This document shows, in pieces, positions 51,955-61,304 of a stretch of DNA of 64,000 bases; the first letter of the stretch is position 1; every line of letters begins with the position of its first letter. The stretch spans positions 3,782,001 to 3,846,000 of the forward strand of contig CBDCYF010000005.1 in the NCBI GenBank assembly GCA_965224065.1, given 5' to 3'. The notes below the pieces were generated by a model. It ran no database searches. It saw only the letters and a program-made list of their open reading frames with translations, and had not been told where the DNA came from. The DNA is from JAOTZA01 sp965224065 (GTDB lineage: Bacteria; Acidobacteriota; Thermoanaerobaculia; Multivoradales; JAHEKO01). A program made the position numbers and the translations under genes.

Positions 51955-54006
51955 ATGCCTGGAACTCGTTACAGAGCGCCCACTCGCCTCCTCGCCGTCC
52001 TGACGCTGTTCGTGGCCGGCTGGGCCTCCGCGCAGCCGGCTCCCGACGAGAGCCGGCAGCGCAATATTGCCCGCGCGCAGGGCATTCTCGATCTGGGCGG
52101 GATTCCGGTCGCGGGTCTGCTGGTCGAGGCCGATCTGGAGCCGGTGGTCGGCGCGCCGGCCGGAACCGGACGGGCGCCGGGGCGCCTTTCGGCCCGGATC
52201 ACGGTTCCCCGGCATCTGAACCATGGCGGACCGTGGGCGGTGACACTGGTGGCCACCGCCGTGGACGAGCCACCCCTCGTACACCACGATGTCGTCGAGG
52301 GAGACACCGGCGAAGGAAGCCGCGGATTCACCTATCGCGCCGAAGTGATGCTGCCCGCAGATTTTCAGGAAGCGGTCCTGGTCGTCGAGGAGACGTCGAG
52401 TGGCGCCTGGGGCGGAACGCTGGCCGAGTTGGTCGAGATCGCCGAGTCCGAGCTGGTGATGGCTCCCTCGGAGACGGTACCTGCCGGCGGCGACACCGAG
52501 CGGGCTTCCGCGGAGTCCACCCCCGGGCCGCGGGCGGGGCCGGAGGCCGAATACCCCGTCCTGGCGGACCGGCGCCTGGAGCCGGTCCCGACGGCACCTC
52601 GCGCGCAGGAACCGCCGGAAGCCGAATATGGCGAACAGGTGATCCGCTTGGTTCCACCCGCCGGCCAGACGCTCACCGGTCGCACCCGATTCCGTACCGT
52701 GGTGACGACGCCGGCGGTGGCGCGAGCCGTCTTTACGCTCGATGGCCGAGTGGCCGCCGAAGACGGCCGGGTGCCTTTTGCGGCGGTGCTCGACTTGGGC
52801 TCGGAGGTACGGCCCCGTCGGGTGGGCGTGACCGCTTACGACTCCGCGGGCCGCGAGCTGGGTACGGATCTGGTCGAGATCAACCTCGACAGCCGACCGT
52901 TCCGGGTCGCGATCACCCGGCTCGAAACCCTTGCGGACGGTCGTGTTCGGATCGTGGCCACGGTCTCGGTCCCGCCGTGGGAGAAGCTCGCGCGGGTCGA
53001 GGCCTACCGCAACGAGGAGCTGATCGAAAGTTCCGATGCCGCCGAGGCGGCGGCCACCGGGTCGCTCGACTTCGTGCTCGCCGCCGGCGGGCCGTCCGAC
53101 TTTGTCCGGGTCGTGGCGACACTCGCAAACGGCGAGACCCGCGAAGACGCGCGTCTGATCTCCGATATCGGCACCGGGGAAAGGGTCGAGGTCAACCTAG
53201 TGGAGGTCTATGCGGTGGTCACCGATCGCTCCGGCGACCCGGTTCGCGACCTCCAGCGAGAACGGTTCAGCCTGCGGCGGGGCCGGCGTGAAGTCGAGAT
53301 CGAGCGCTTTGCGCTCGCGGACGAGGTTCCTCTGGTGCTGGGCCTCATCATCGACAGCTCGGAGAGCATGATGGTGCAGATGGTGGAGACCCGAAAGGCC
53401 GCGGCGCGGTTTGTCTCGACCACGATCCAGCCGGCGGACCGTGCCTTTCTGGTGGACTTCGACACCCAGCCGCGGCTGGCGCAGGCCTTGACCGCGGATG
53501 TGCGGCGCCTGCTGGCGAGCCTCGGAACTCTGCGTGCCGGGGGCGCCACCGCGATCTTTGACGCCGCGATCTTCTCGCTGGCACAGTTTGAGCGCGAGCC
53601 GGGCCGCCGGGCGTTGGTGCTACTGACCGACGGGGTCGACTACGGCAGCCGGTTCGGGGCCAAGCGCGGGGTCGAGGAGGCGCGCCGTCTGGGGGTGCCG
53701 CTGTACGTAATCGCAATGAGCCCGGAGCAGGGCGTTCTGGGTCTCGAGCCGGGGCGCGTGCAGCGCCTTCCGCCGGTCGACCTCGGCCTCGAAGCGTTCA
53801 CCCAGGAGACCGGCGGCCGGCTGTTCAAGATCCAGGGGATGAACGAGCTGGATCGCGCCTACCAGCAGATCAACGCCGAGCTGCGCAGCCAGTACCTGCT
53901 GACCTTCTCCTCCGAGGAGCCGTTGAGCGACGCGGAGCTGCGCTCGATCAAGGTCAGGGTCGACGGTCGCGGCTTGTCGGTGCGGACGGTGGTCCTCAAC
54001 CGGTAG
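51955..54006 (+). CDS. secreted VWA-domain protein (acidobacterial VWFA-related type)
   Basis: 683 residues from ATG 51955, where a signal peptide begins (LLAVLTLFVAGWASAQ). Residues about 25-410 are strand-rich, perhaps immunoglobulin-like modules. The VWA domain spans about 450-650, with MIDAS motif IDSSESM (about 466), TDGVDYG, and a preceding EVYAVVTDRSGDPVRDL typical of the VWFA-related family described in Acidobacteria (TIGR03436-like, from memory). Such domains bind metal and mediate adhesion or complex assembly. The role is unknown. It is divergent from the ABC adaptor gene, and its TAG stop is only two bases from the stop of the convergent giant gene. Confidence 0.85.
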   Translation: MPGTRYRAPTRLLAVLTLFVAGWASAQPAPDESRQRNIARAQGILDLGGIPVAGLLVEADLEPVVGAPAGTGRAPGRLSARITVPRHLNHGGPWAVTLVATAVDEPPLVHHDVVEGDTGEGSRGFTYRAEVMLPADFQEAVLVVEETSSGAWGGTLAELVEIAESELVMAPSETVPAGGDTERASAESTPGPRAGPEAEYPVLADRRLEPVPTAPRAQEPPEAEYGEQVIRLVPPAGQTLTGRTRFRTVVTTPAVARAVFTLDGRVAAEDGRVPFAAVLDLGSEVRPRRVGVTAYDSAGRELGTDLVEINLDSRPFRVAITRLETLADGRVRIVATVSVPPWEKLARVEAYRNEELIESSDAAEAAATGSLDFVLAAGGPSDFVRVVATLANGETREDARLISDIGTGERVEVNLVEVYAVVTDRSGDPVRDLQRERFSLRRGRREVEIERFALADEVPLVLGLIIDSSESMMVQMVETRKAAARFVSTTIQPADRAFLVDFDTQPRLAQALTADVRRLLASLGTLRAGGATAIFDAAIFSLAQFEREPGRRALVLLTDGVDYGSRFGAKRGVEEARRLGVPLYVIAMSPEQGVLGLEPGRVQRLPPVDLGLEAFTQETGGRLFKIQGMNELDRAYQQINAELRSQYLLTFSSEEPLSDAELRSIKVRVDGRGLSVRTVVLNR

Positions 54007-54008
54007 CG

Positions 54009-57000
54009 CTAGAACGCGTTGCCAAAGCCGAGATAAAGCTGGAAGGTGCGGTCGAAGTCGCGGCGGTCCAGGGGGTAGGCCAGGTCCAGACGCAACAGAC
54101 CGATCGGCGTGCGCGCGCGGAGTCCGGCACCGATTCCCAGAAACAGGCCGCCGGGGTTGTCGACCTCGCGGCCCGGCCCCAAGTCGATACTCGAGCCGCG
54201 AACGCTACCGAGGTCGAGAAAGGCCACCGAGTCGAGTGACTCGAGGATCGGCAGACGCAGCTCGTGGTTGAGCACCAGCAGCTCGCGGCCACCCAGCGGG
54301 CGCTCGAATTCGCCGAGGGTCTCCTGCGGTCCGAGCGACTCGGTCTCGTACCCACGCACCGAGTACTCGCCGCCGGCGAAAAAGCGCTGGTCGCGAGGAA
54401 GCCCCTGGCCTCCGAAGGTCTCGGCGATTCCGAGCCGGTAGGACTGTGCCCAGGTGACCTGCCGGCCGCCGAGTCGGAACGCCGGCCGGTACAGGTTGAG
54501 CTGGCTGAAGAACCGAGCGAATCGGAAGTCGCTGCCGAGAAACTCTTCGGCGCCGGAGAGATCAACGGTGGCGAAGATCCCATGCTCGGGATTGGCGCCG
54601 CCACCGCGACTGTCGTAGATGTACTGAAACCCCAGCAGCGGCGTCTTGATGCGCTCGTCGAGCGGGAAAAACGGATCGGGATCCTCCTCGGTCAACCGGA
54701 TGTCGCGATAGCGGGCATAGATCCGGGCCGTCGAGTGGCGCCCGATCGGCCGCGAGTACTGCAGGCTCGACTCGAGGGTCTCGGTGATGACCCCACGGTC
54801 GGTCTCCTCGCGTCCCCGGGCGAAAAGCTCGAGCGCGCCGCGGAGGCCAAACGGTCGTGGAACCGTGGTCAGCCAGCGGACGCTTTGATCGTTCTCCGAG
54901 TAGAGCGCGCGCAAGCCGAGAGTGACGCTGCGTCCCAGCAAGTTGCGGTCGGTGAAATCGACCACCGCGCTGCCGCCCTCGCTGCTCTCCCAACGGAAAC
55001 CGTAGGCGAGCTGGAAGCGTGAGGTCTCCTCGACGTCGAACAGCAGCCGCCCGCTCCCGCTCTCGGTGTCAAAAACGGTTGCCACGCTGTCGAACAGACC
55101 GGTCCGCAAGAGGTCGGCGCGTGCGGCGGCGACATCTTCACGCCGGAACACCGCTCCGGGCTCCAGATCTGCCACACGGTTGGCCCAGGACTCGCGCGTC
55201 GAGCGTAAGCCCGCGAACTCGATGTCGTCGACACGGTCGACATCCCCGGGCTCGACTTCGAACGCGACTTCGATCTCGAGGTCGTTGTCCGCGGCGCTCG
55301 CCGAGTGTACCCGCACCCGCGCCGAGTCTCGCCCCTCTCGCCGGAGCTCCTCTTCGACGGCGAGACCGGCGAGCGCGATCCGGTCTCCGCGCGCCGGGTC
55401 ACCCGGCGCCAGGCCGGTTCGCTCGAGCAGGCGTGAGGCTTCATCCTCCGGTAGCCCGAGGAGCTCGACACTGGAGATCCTTCGCCGTGGGCCGGGCCGG
55501 AGCACGACGGTGAGCCGGGGGTCGTCCCGCCCCGAGAAACGCGACTCGATGGCGGGCTGCGAGTATCCGAGCATCCGCAGCCCATCGAGAAGCCGCTCGT
55601 CGGCTGCCGCAAGACCCACCGCCAGCTCGGTCCGCTGGACGGGGCTGACGAAACGCGCGGCGAGAAAGGCGGCCTCGTCCCCGCTCACGCCTTCGAACCG
55701 GGGAGCCAGCGGGTCGACGCGAATCCCGGACTCGCTGAGGACCACCACCCGCCGGTCGAAGCCGTCCGGCGTCCCGGCCCCCGGTTGAACGTCGATCCGG
55801 ATCCGGGGATCCAGATGGCCGCGGCTGCGAAAGACCCGCACCGCCTGGTCGCGCATCTCCTCAAGAGAAGCCGGCTCGTAAAAGTCGGAGCGGTAGAGAC
55901 CGGTGATCGTCGGACGCAGGCCGCGTGGCGGCGGATCGCCCTCGAACACGAACTCCACTCGTGGCCCGGGGTCGATCTCGAGCTCGATGTCGAGCTTGCT
56001 CTGCCGCTTCCCGGCCACGCGGGTTACAGCCTCGACTGTGGCATCGGGGTAACCGCGCCGGCGCAGATACTCCGTCGCTTCGATCTCGAGCGCGAAGATC
56101 TCGTCCTCTCCGACTTCGTCTCCCTTGCGCACACCGAGCACTCGTTTGAGGCTTCGCTTTTTGGCGTCGGCCGGAAGCTCGAAACGCAGGCGGCGGAGAC
56201 GCGGCCGGGACTCGAGATCGGCCGGCCGGCCACCCCCGAGCTCGAGCGTCTGGCGGGCCGTGGCACCGCGCTCGTCTAGGTCGGTCGTAAAGAGCTGGGC
56301 GTTGAAGCGGGGCAATCTGCGCAGCTCGTGTACGTCCAGCAAGTAGGTTTGCCGCTGCGCGTTTCGCAGATCCAGCGAAGCGGCCAGCGAGAAGCTCGGT
56401 GAGACGTCGCGGCTCAAGGTGAGCCGGGCGCCAGGGTCGGTCTCGCCAAAGATCAACACCGGGCGCACCGAGATCTTGGTGCCGCCGAGCGAGTCGCTGA
56501 GACGGGAGGCGATCTGCTCGCCCCAAAACGTCGCGAGCCCGGTGGTCACGCCGGTGAGCGCGTCGGTCTCCTCTTCGTCGTCCAGAGCTTCTTCCTCCTC
56601 GGCAACGAAGGCCTCCGGTTTGGCCGTCAAGAGGTCGTTCCCAGCCAGTTGCCCAATGGAGGGGTCTTCCAGGGAGCTGGTGGTCTCGAGCTCCAGCCGC
56701 GGTTCGGCGCCGGCTTGCCCCGGATACTCGATCGCCGCCCGGTCGAGACGCACGGTCTGGCCGTAGGCGAACAGAAGACCCCCCGGCTCGATGTCGATCC
56801 GGCCTTCCAATACCGGCGCCGCGATCGTCCCGGTGACCGAGATCGGCTCCCAGCTCGCGCGCAGGTCGCCGATGTTGTTCTTGATCCACACCCCGTCGCG
56901 GGTCGAGAGCTCGAGGTCGAGCGCGATCCGCGAGGCGGGGTCGTCGCCGGTGGTGGTCAGATCGACCGGGGAGAGCAAGCTGTTGATGAGGTCCAAGTCG

Positions 57001-60000
57001 AGGTCCATGCGACGGGTCAGCACACCGCGCTCGAGCTCGACCGTGCCGCCGACCGTCGGTGTCCCTTCCCGGTCGGCCAGGACAAGATCGCCATCGATGC
57101 GAGCGAGCAGGCCGTGGTCGAGACGAAATCGAACATCGTCGAGCATGGCGCGAAGCGACGGGCCGCCGCTCTCCGTGGTCCCGCTGGTCAGCGCGACCAC
57201 GCCTTCGTTGAGGCGCAGCTCCCCGTCGACCGATGCCCGGCCCGCTTGGATCTGAGCGGTGATCGTAGGGCCGGTGAGCCGGGCGGCGTAGGGCGCGGTA
57301 AAGAAGATCGAAGCCGTCGCGCCTTCGATCCGCAGGTCCCCCGTGACGCGCTCCAAGAAGTCGCCGTCTTCCGCCGCACCCCCGGGAGGAGACAGATCGA
57401 GCTCCACGCCCAGATCCAGCGGGCCGGAGGCGACACCGCCGGCCAACCAGGGATTGAGCAGCGCGGCGTCGAGGGTCCCGGCTCCGTCGACCTCCGCCCT
57501 TCCCAGGAGGGAGTGCTCGCGGTCGCCACCGCGCGCCAGCTCGACGGACCCGGAGAGGTCGAACGTCTCGGTCTCGCCGCGCAGGCGGACCGGGTGGAGC
57601 CGCGCGGCACCGTCGGAGATCTCGATTCTCAACGGCGAAGCGATCTCGCTGCGCCGGCCGGCCACCGTCAACGCGAGCTCGGGGACGGCAACGGTGCCGG
57701 TCCACGATTCGATGTCGGTGGGATCGAACATCAGTTGGGCGTTGATGTTGCTCACCACCTCGACCGGGAGCTCGCCCGAGCTGCGCCAGGCGATCTGGTC
57801 GGAAGCGGCGTCGAGCGTGCCGCGCAGGTCGTCGAGCGCGCCCGCGAGCTCGAGGTCGATCGAGACCCGGCCGGAGGACTCGGCGGCGGCGATACCCAGG
57901 AGCTCGATCAGACGGCCGGTCTCGGTCTTCACGGTGGCGGTCGCCGTCAAGTGGTCAATGGCCGCCGCCGGCTCGGCTGCCGGTTGAGTTCCTAGGGTCC
58001 ATTCCGGGCTCAACCGCAGGCCGGCGTCGAGACGCATCGGTCCCAGATCCGTGTCGATTCGGGTGGGCTCGAGCGTGGCTTTGCCGTCTTCGATGACGAG
58101 CCGGAGCGACTCGGCCGTCGCTCGGCGTCCGGCGGCTCCGACTTCCAGCCCCGTGATCTCGATCTGTCCCTTCGAGAGGGTCGGGCGGAGGGGATCGACC
58201 CGAAGAACACCTTTCGAGCCCGCCCGCAGGAGCTCGAGTGGAGTGTCCCGGTTCGACCCTGTGAGCTCGACGGTCAGCTCGGTCCAGTCGCGGTGACCGG
58301 CGGTCCAATCCAGGGTCAGCTCGCCGTCGGCACGCTCGATCGGAAGCTCGCGCAGTCCCGCCGCGGCCGGCCACCGAGCCAGGGAACCGAGCGGCAGCCG
58401 GGCCCCGGCCCGCACGTCGGACCCGCCGAGCCCCAACGGCTGCGCCTCGACCTGGAGGGTGCCGGAAGCAAACTCGGCACCGAGGTCAAGTCCCCGAACC
58501 GTCGGGTGGTCGAGGCCGAGGCTGGCCGAGAGAGAGGCGCGCGAAAGCGGCAGGGCGAGATCCGGCACGTCGCCATGGGCCTCGAAGGAGCGCACCGGCC
58601 CGGCGCCGGTCGCAGTGCCCTGCGCTCGCCAAGCGGCCTTGCCGCCCGCGAGATCGGTGGCGAGCTGGAAACGGTCGAGGGTTGGGCCATCGGCGGCCAG
58701 CGACAGACCTTCTCCGGCGAGCGTGAGACGCCCGGTGAGGCTGCCGTGGTCCGCGTCGATGGCTCCTTCCCAGCTGAGCGCGCCGCTCGCGCCCTCGGCC
58801 CACCACGACGCGTCGAGCGATTGCGCGTTTGTATCGACTCTTCCGGTACGCGCCGCCGGCCGACCGTCCAGCTTAAAACGGATCGAGCCCCGATCTTCGG
58901 GCGAATCCCGCCCCGCCGCGGTCCAGACGACGTCGGCTTGCACCCCGGGGTCGAGCAAGGGTCCGGCGAGGGTCCCGTGTGCCTGCAGACGGCCCGGCCC
59001 GAGCCCGGCCAATGCGCTAGTGGCGCCGGTCGGTTCGGTGACCGCCGGCACCAGACCGGGGAATCCGTCGGCCAGTTCTTCCAACAGGTCGCCGAGCCGG
59101 GGCTGATCGACTTGTATCTTGCCGTCGACGATCCAGACGGCTTCGGCGATAGACAGTGTGCCGGTATCGCCATCGCCATCGCTATCGCCATCGCCATCGG
59201 TGTCGGCGATGACCTCTCCCGCAAGGGTGCGGTCACCCGGCGAATCGGGGAGCAGGCGGAGCTCGAACGGTGCGCGGGCCGCCGGCTTCCCGGAGTCGGC
59301 GGAGGAGAGGACTTCGGGCCGCAGCACGAGCTCGGCGAGCCGGCCATTCGGGCGGTGGATCTCCAGGCTCACGCGCCCCTTCCCCCGAGCGCCGCTGCCT
59401 TCCGCGTCCAATGAGATCTCCCCGTCGGCCGCGAGCGCGACGCGACCGTCATCGAGCGGCAGGCGGGCCGCGACCTCCGGAGATAGCCAGGGCTTGACGA
59501 GTCCGGCGGGCTGGTCGGGAGCGGAGAGCGTCAGACTCGCGGCGCGGTGGCCGAGGTCGACGGTGGCGTGGAGACTGGCGGGAGGAGCGGGTGGCTCGTG
59601 GGTGCTCGGTGTCCGCGACGCAACCAGGGCCGCGAGGTCGGCGGTGAGGTCAAGCTCGAGGCTCCCCAACAGCGGGCCACTGGTGGACGATCCCGACCCC
59701 TGTATCTCGAGGTCGAGGGGCGGTCCGGCCAGCCGAAGACGTTCGACTTTCCAACCGCCATCGAGACCGGCTAGGAGCTTGCCGGTGGTTTCGAGCCGAA
59801 TCGCCTCGGCGATCACCGGCTCGGCCGGGGCGAGCTCCAGACGGCCGGTCTCGATCTCGATCTCGATCCGATCGCCGGCCAGCCGGCCCCGGGCGTCGAG
59901 CTCCGAGAGCCGCCAGCTCGGGTCTCCTCGGACGTTCGGTGTCCCGGACACCGCGGCATCGAGGAGAAGCAGACGCTCGATAGAGACCGGCAGGGATCTC

Positions 60001-60419
60001 GGGGTCGCCGGACGTTCTTCCGCGGGCACGGGTGCCTCGCCGGTCTCGGGCGCCGGCAGCCGGTCGGGGTAGAGCCGGGGAGACTCGGCGCGGAGCTCTT
60101 CGACACGCGGGGCGAGTCGTACCAGGGACCATGGCCGCCAGGAGACGCTCACTCGGTCGGCTTCGAGAAAAGGTGGCGCGCCGGGCTCACCCAGGGTGAC
60201 CGCCGTGGCCTCGAGACGTCCGGACAGCGGGCGAACCGAGAAGCGCTCCGCGCCCAGACTGAGACCGTGGCTCGTCTCCAGCCGGTCGTTGGCCCTGGCG
60301 AGAATCGCCCGGCGGACTCGCTCGCTACGAAGGCTCGCCAGACCGGCAAGTGCCGCCAGCAGGACGAGGACCGCGATTGCGGCGGTCAGGAGGAGAAGGG
60401 TCTTTGACGCGCGCCGCAT
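54009..60419 (-). CDS. giant fusion of TamB-like (AsmA/DUF490) and TamA/BamA-like outer-membrane protein
   Basis: 2136 residues in one frame. A basic N-terminus and one span (LLLLTAAIAVLVLLAALAGL) resemble the inner-membrane anchor of TamB/AsmA. Residues about 40-1340 are repeated strands of the TamB groove, with the DUF490-like end near 1190-1330 (IDIEPGGLLFAYGQTVRLDR). Residues about 1390-1790 hold several POTRA domains (RRLRFELPADAKKRSLKRVL; RVDDIEFAGLRSTRESW). About 1796-2136 form a BamA/TamA-type barrel (FFAGGEYSVRGYETESLGP) ending in Phe. TamB and TamA are normally separate proteins. The chain would span both membranes. It carries a DGDGD repeat near 59165-59207 and follows the TPR gene by 12 bases. 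Confidence 0.87.
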   Translation of the reverse strand: MRRASKTLLLLTAAIAVLVLLAALAGLASLRSERVRRAILARANDRLETSHGLSLGAERFSVRPLSGRLEATAVTLGEPGAPPFLEADRVSVSWRPWSLVRLAPRVEELRAESPRLYPDRLPAPETGEAPVPAEERPATPRSLPVSIERLLLLDAAVSGTPNVRGDPSWRLSELDARGRLAGDRIEIEIETGRLELAPAEPVIAEAIRLETTGKLLAGLDGGWKVERLRLAGPPLDLEIQGSGSSTSGPLLGSLELDLTADLAALVASRTPSTHEPPAPPASLHATVDLGHRAASLTLSAPDQPAGLVKPWLSPEVAARLPLDDGRVALAADGEISLDAEGSGARGKGRVSLEIHRPNGRLAELVLRPEVLSSADSGKPAARAPFELRLLPDSPGDRTLAGEVIADTDGDGDSDGDGDTGTLSIAEAVWIVDGKIQVDQPRLGDLLEELADGFPGLVPAVTEPTGATSALAGLGPGRLQAHGTLAGPLLDPGVQADVVWTAAGRDSPEDRGSIRFKLDGRPAARTGRVDTNAQSLDASWWAEGASGALSWEGAIDADHGSLTGRLTLAGEGLSLAADGPTLDRFQLATDLAGGKAAWRAQGTATGAGPVRSFEAHGDVPDLALPLSRASLSASLGLDHPTVRGLDLGAEFASGTLQVEAQPLGLGGSDVRAGARLPLGSLARWPAAAGLRELPIERADGELTLDWTAGHRDWTELTVELTGSNRDTPLELLRAGSKGVLRVDPLRPTLSKGQIEITGLEVGAAGRRATAESLRLVIEDGKATLEPTRIDTDLGPMRLDAGLRLSPEWTLGTQPAAEPAAAIDHLTATATVKTETGRLIELLGIAAAESSGRVSIDLELAGALDDLRGTLDAASDQIAWRSSGELPVEVVSNINAQLMFDPTDIESWTGTVAVPELALTVAGRRSEIASPLRIEISDGAARLHPVRLRGETETFDLSGSVELARGGDREHSLLGRAEVDGAGTLDAALLNPWLAGGVASGPLDLGVELDLSPPGGAAEDGDFLERVTGDLRIEGATASIFFTAPYAARLTGPTITAQIQAGRASVDGELRLNEGVVALTSGTTESGGPSLRAMLDDVRFRLDHGLLARIDGDLVLADREGTPTVGGTVELERGVLTRRMDLDLDLINSLLSPVDLTTTGDDPASRIALDLELSTRDGVWIKNNIGDLRASWEPISVTGTIAAPVLEGRIDIEPGGLLFAYGQTVRLDRAAIEYPGQAGAEPRLELETTSSLEDPSIGQLAGNDLLTAKPEAFVAEEEEALDDEEETDALTGVTTGLATFWGEQIASRLSDSLGGTKISVRPVLIFGETDPGARLTLSRDVSPSFSLAASLDLRNAQRQTYLLDVHELRRLPRFNAQLFTTDLDERGATARQTLELGGGRPADLESRPRLRRLRFELPADAKKRSLKRVLGVRKGDEVGEDEIFALEIEATEYLRRRGYPDATVEAVTRVAGKRQSKLDIELEIDPGPRVEFVFEGDPPPRGLRPTITGLYRSDFYEPASLEEMRDQAVRVFRSRGHLDPRIRIDVQPGAGTPDGFDRRVVVLSESGIRVDPLAPRFEGVSGDEAAFLAARFVSPVQRTELAVGLAAADERLLDGLRMLGYSQPAIESRFSGRDDPRLTVVLRPGPRRRISSVELLGLPEDEASRLLERTGLAPGDPARGDRIALAGLAVEEELRREGRDSARVRVHSASAADNDLEIEVAFEVEPGDVDRVDDIEFAGLRSTRESWANRVADLEPGAVFRREDVAAARADLLRTGLFDSVATVFDTESGSGRLLFDVEETSRFQLAYGFRWESSEGGSAVVDFTDRNLLGRSVTLGLRALYSENDQSVRWLTTVPRPFGLRGALELFARGREETDRGVITETLESSLQYSRPIGRHSTARIYARYRDIRLTEEDPDPFFPLDERIKTPLLGFQYIYDSRGGGANPEHGIFATVDLSGAEEFLGSDFRFARFFSQLNLYRPAFRLGGRQVTWAQSYRLGIAETFGGQGLPRDQRFFAGGEYSVRGYETESLGPQETLGEFERPLGGRELLVLNHELRLPILESLDSVAFLDLGSVRGSSIDLGPGREVDNPGGLFLGIGAGLRARTPIGLLRLDLAYPLDRRDFDRTFQLYLGFGNAF
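59165..59207. repeat. in-frame hexamer tandem repeat inside the TamB-like part
   Basis: About six copies of a GCCATC-type hexamer on the plus strand encode DTDGDGDSDGDGD on the minus strand, a calcium-loop-like acidic run like thrombospondin type 3 repeats. Six-base units keep frame when they slip, so the number of copies could vary between strains. Confidence 0.75.
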
Positions 60420-60431
60420 CGCGCGATGAGG

Positions 60432-61235
60432 CTATCCCGCGTTGCGGACTTTTTGGGCCCTGGTGGCCTCGGGTGCGTCCGGGGCCATGAACAAGAATCG
60501 GTCCAGATCGTTGATCAGCAAGTCCTTGCGCCCTGCCTGTCCGGCGGCGAGACCGCGGTAGTAGAAGGCGTAGGCGATTCCCGAATCGAGCTCGATCGCC
60601 TCGGTCAGCGTATCGACCGCCTCGTTCCATTCCTTCCGGAAAGCGCGGGTGGCGCCGAGCTGGTAGGCGGCCAGAGCGTTTTTGGGCTCCAGGGCCCGGA
60701 CTTTTTCCAGTGTCCTGACCGCATCGTCAAATTTTTTCTGACGCTGCTGGGCGACACCCAGATAGTAGAGGGCGCGTGGGTTCTCGGGTTTCTCGGCCAG
60801 GACGGCCTTGGCTCGCGCCTCGGCTTCGGCAAACGCCCGGTCCGCACCGGTCTGGTCCTCGGCATGGAGATAGGTCTCTCCGAGAAAGACCAACGGCGCC
60901 GGATCGGCGGGCGCGGCGTCGGCGGCTTTCCCGAGCCCGTCTGCCGCCTTCTCGTAACTCTGCCGCTGCTCGAGGATTCGGGCGCGCAGGAGCAATACCT
61001 CCGGCGTGGCTTCGCCGGTTACCGATTCGAGCGCCTCGCTGGCGCCGTCGGTGTCGTACGCCCACAGGCTGCGATCCGCAACGTCGAGCGCTTCCGCCAA
61101 GGTCTCGGCGGCCTGTTGCTTTTTTTTCTTTTTTTTCTTCTTCTTTTTGTGGGCGTCGGCCGGCATTGCAAAGAGCACCAGCAGAAAGGCGGCTGCCAGA
61201 CCCGTCGCTGTGATTCGTCTCGGTAGGTTCCTCAC
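60432..61235 (-). CDS. exported TPR protein with polylysine tract after the signal peptide
   Basis: 267 residues from GTG 61235, with GGGAGGG upstream. The signal peptide (FLLVLFAMPADA) is followed directly by His and ten consecutive lysines, encoded by a purine run at about 61119-61148. From residue about 45 come six or so TPR repeats (VFLGETYLHAEDQTGADRAF, PRALYYLGVAQQRQKKFDDA, then AYAFYYRGLAAGQAGRKD). The periplasmic location and position 12 bases before the TamB-TamA fusion suggest a partner in envelope assembly. The polylysine tract could bind lipopolysaccharide, phospholipid or peptidoglycan phosphate, which is inference. Confidence 0.8.
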   Translation of the reverse strand: MRNLPRRITATGLAAAFLLVLFAMPADAHKKKKKKKKKKQQAAETLAEALDVADRSLWAYDTDGASEALESVTGEATPEVLLLRARILEQRQSYEKAADGLGKAADAAPADPAPLVFLGETYLHAEDQTGADRAFAEAEARAKAVLAEKPENPRALYYLGVAQQRQKKFDDAVRTLEKVRALEPKNALAAYQLGATRAFRKEWNEAVDTLTEAIELDSGIAYAFYYRGLAAGQAGRKDLLINDLDRFLFMAPDAPEATRAQKVRNAG

Positions 61236-61304
61236 GATTCTTCCCTCCCTACAATGGCTTCGTAAAGCTGCAAGCAGGGTGCCAGGTGTGGTGTCGGCGC
61301 GCGC

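Noticed and set aside
60429..60434. TAGCCT upstream of the TamB-TamA gene as a leaderless promoter
   Set aside because: Spacing to the ATG is nine bases and the box overlaps the stop of the preceding gene in what looks like an operon.
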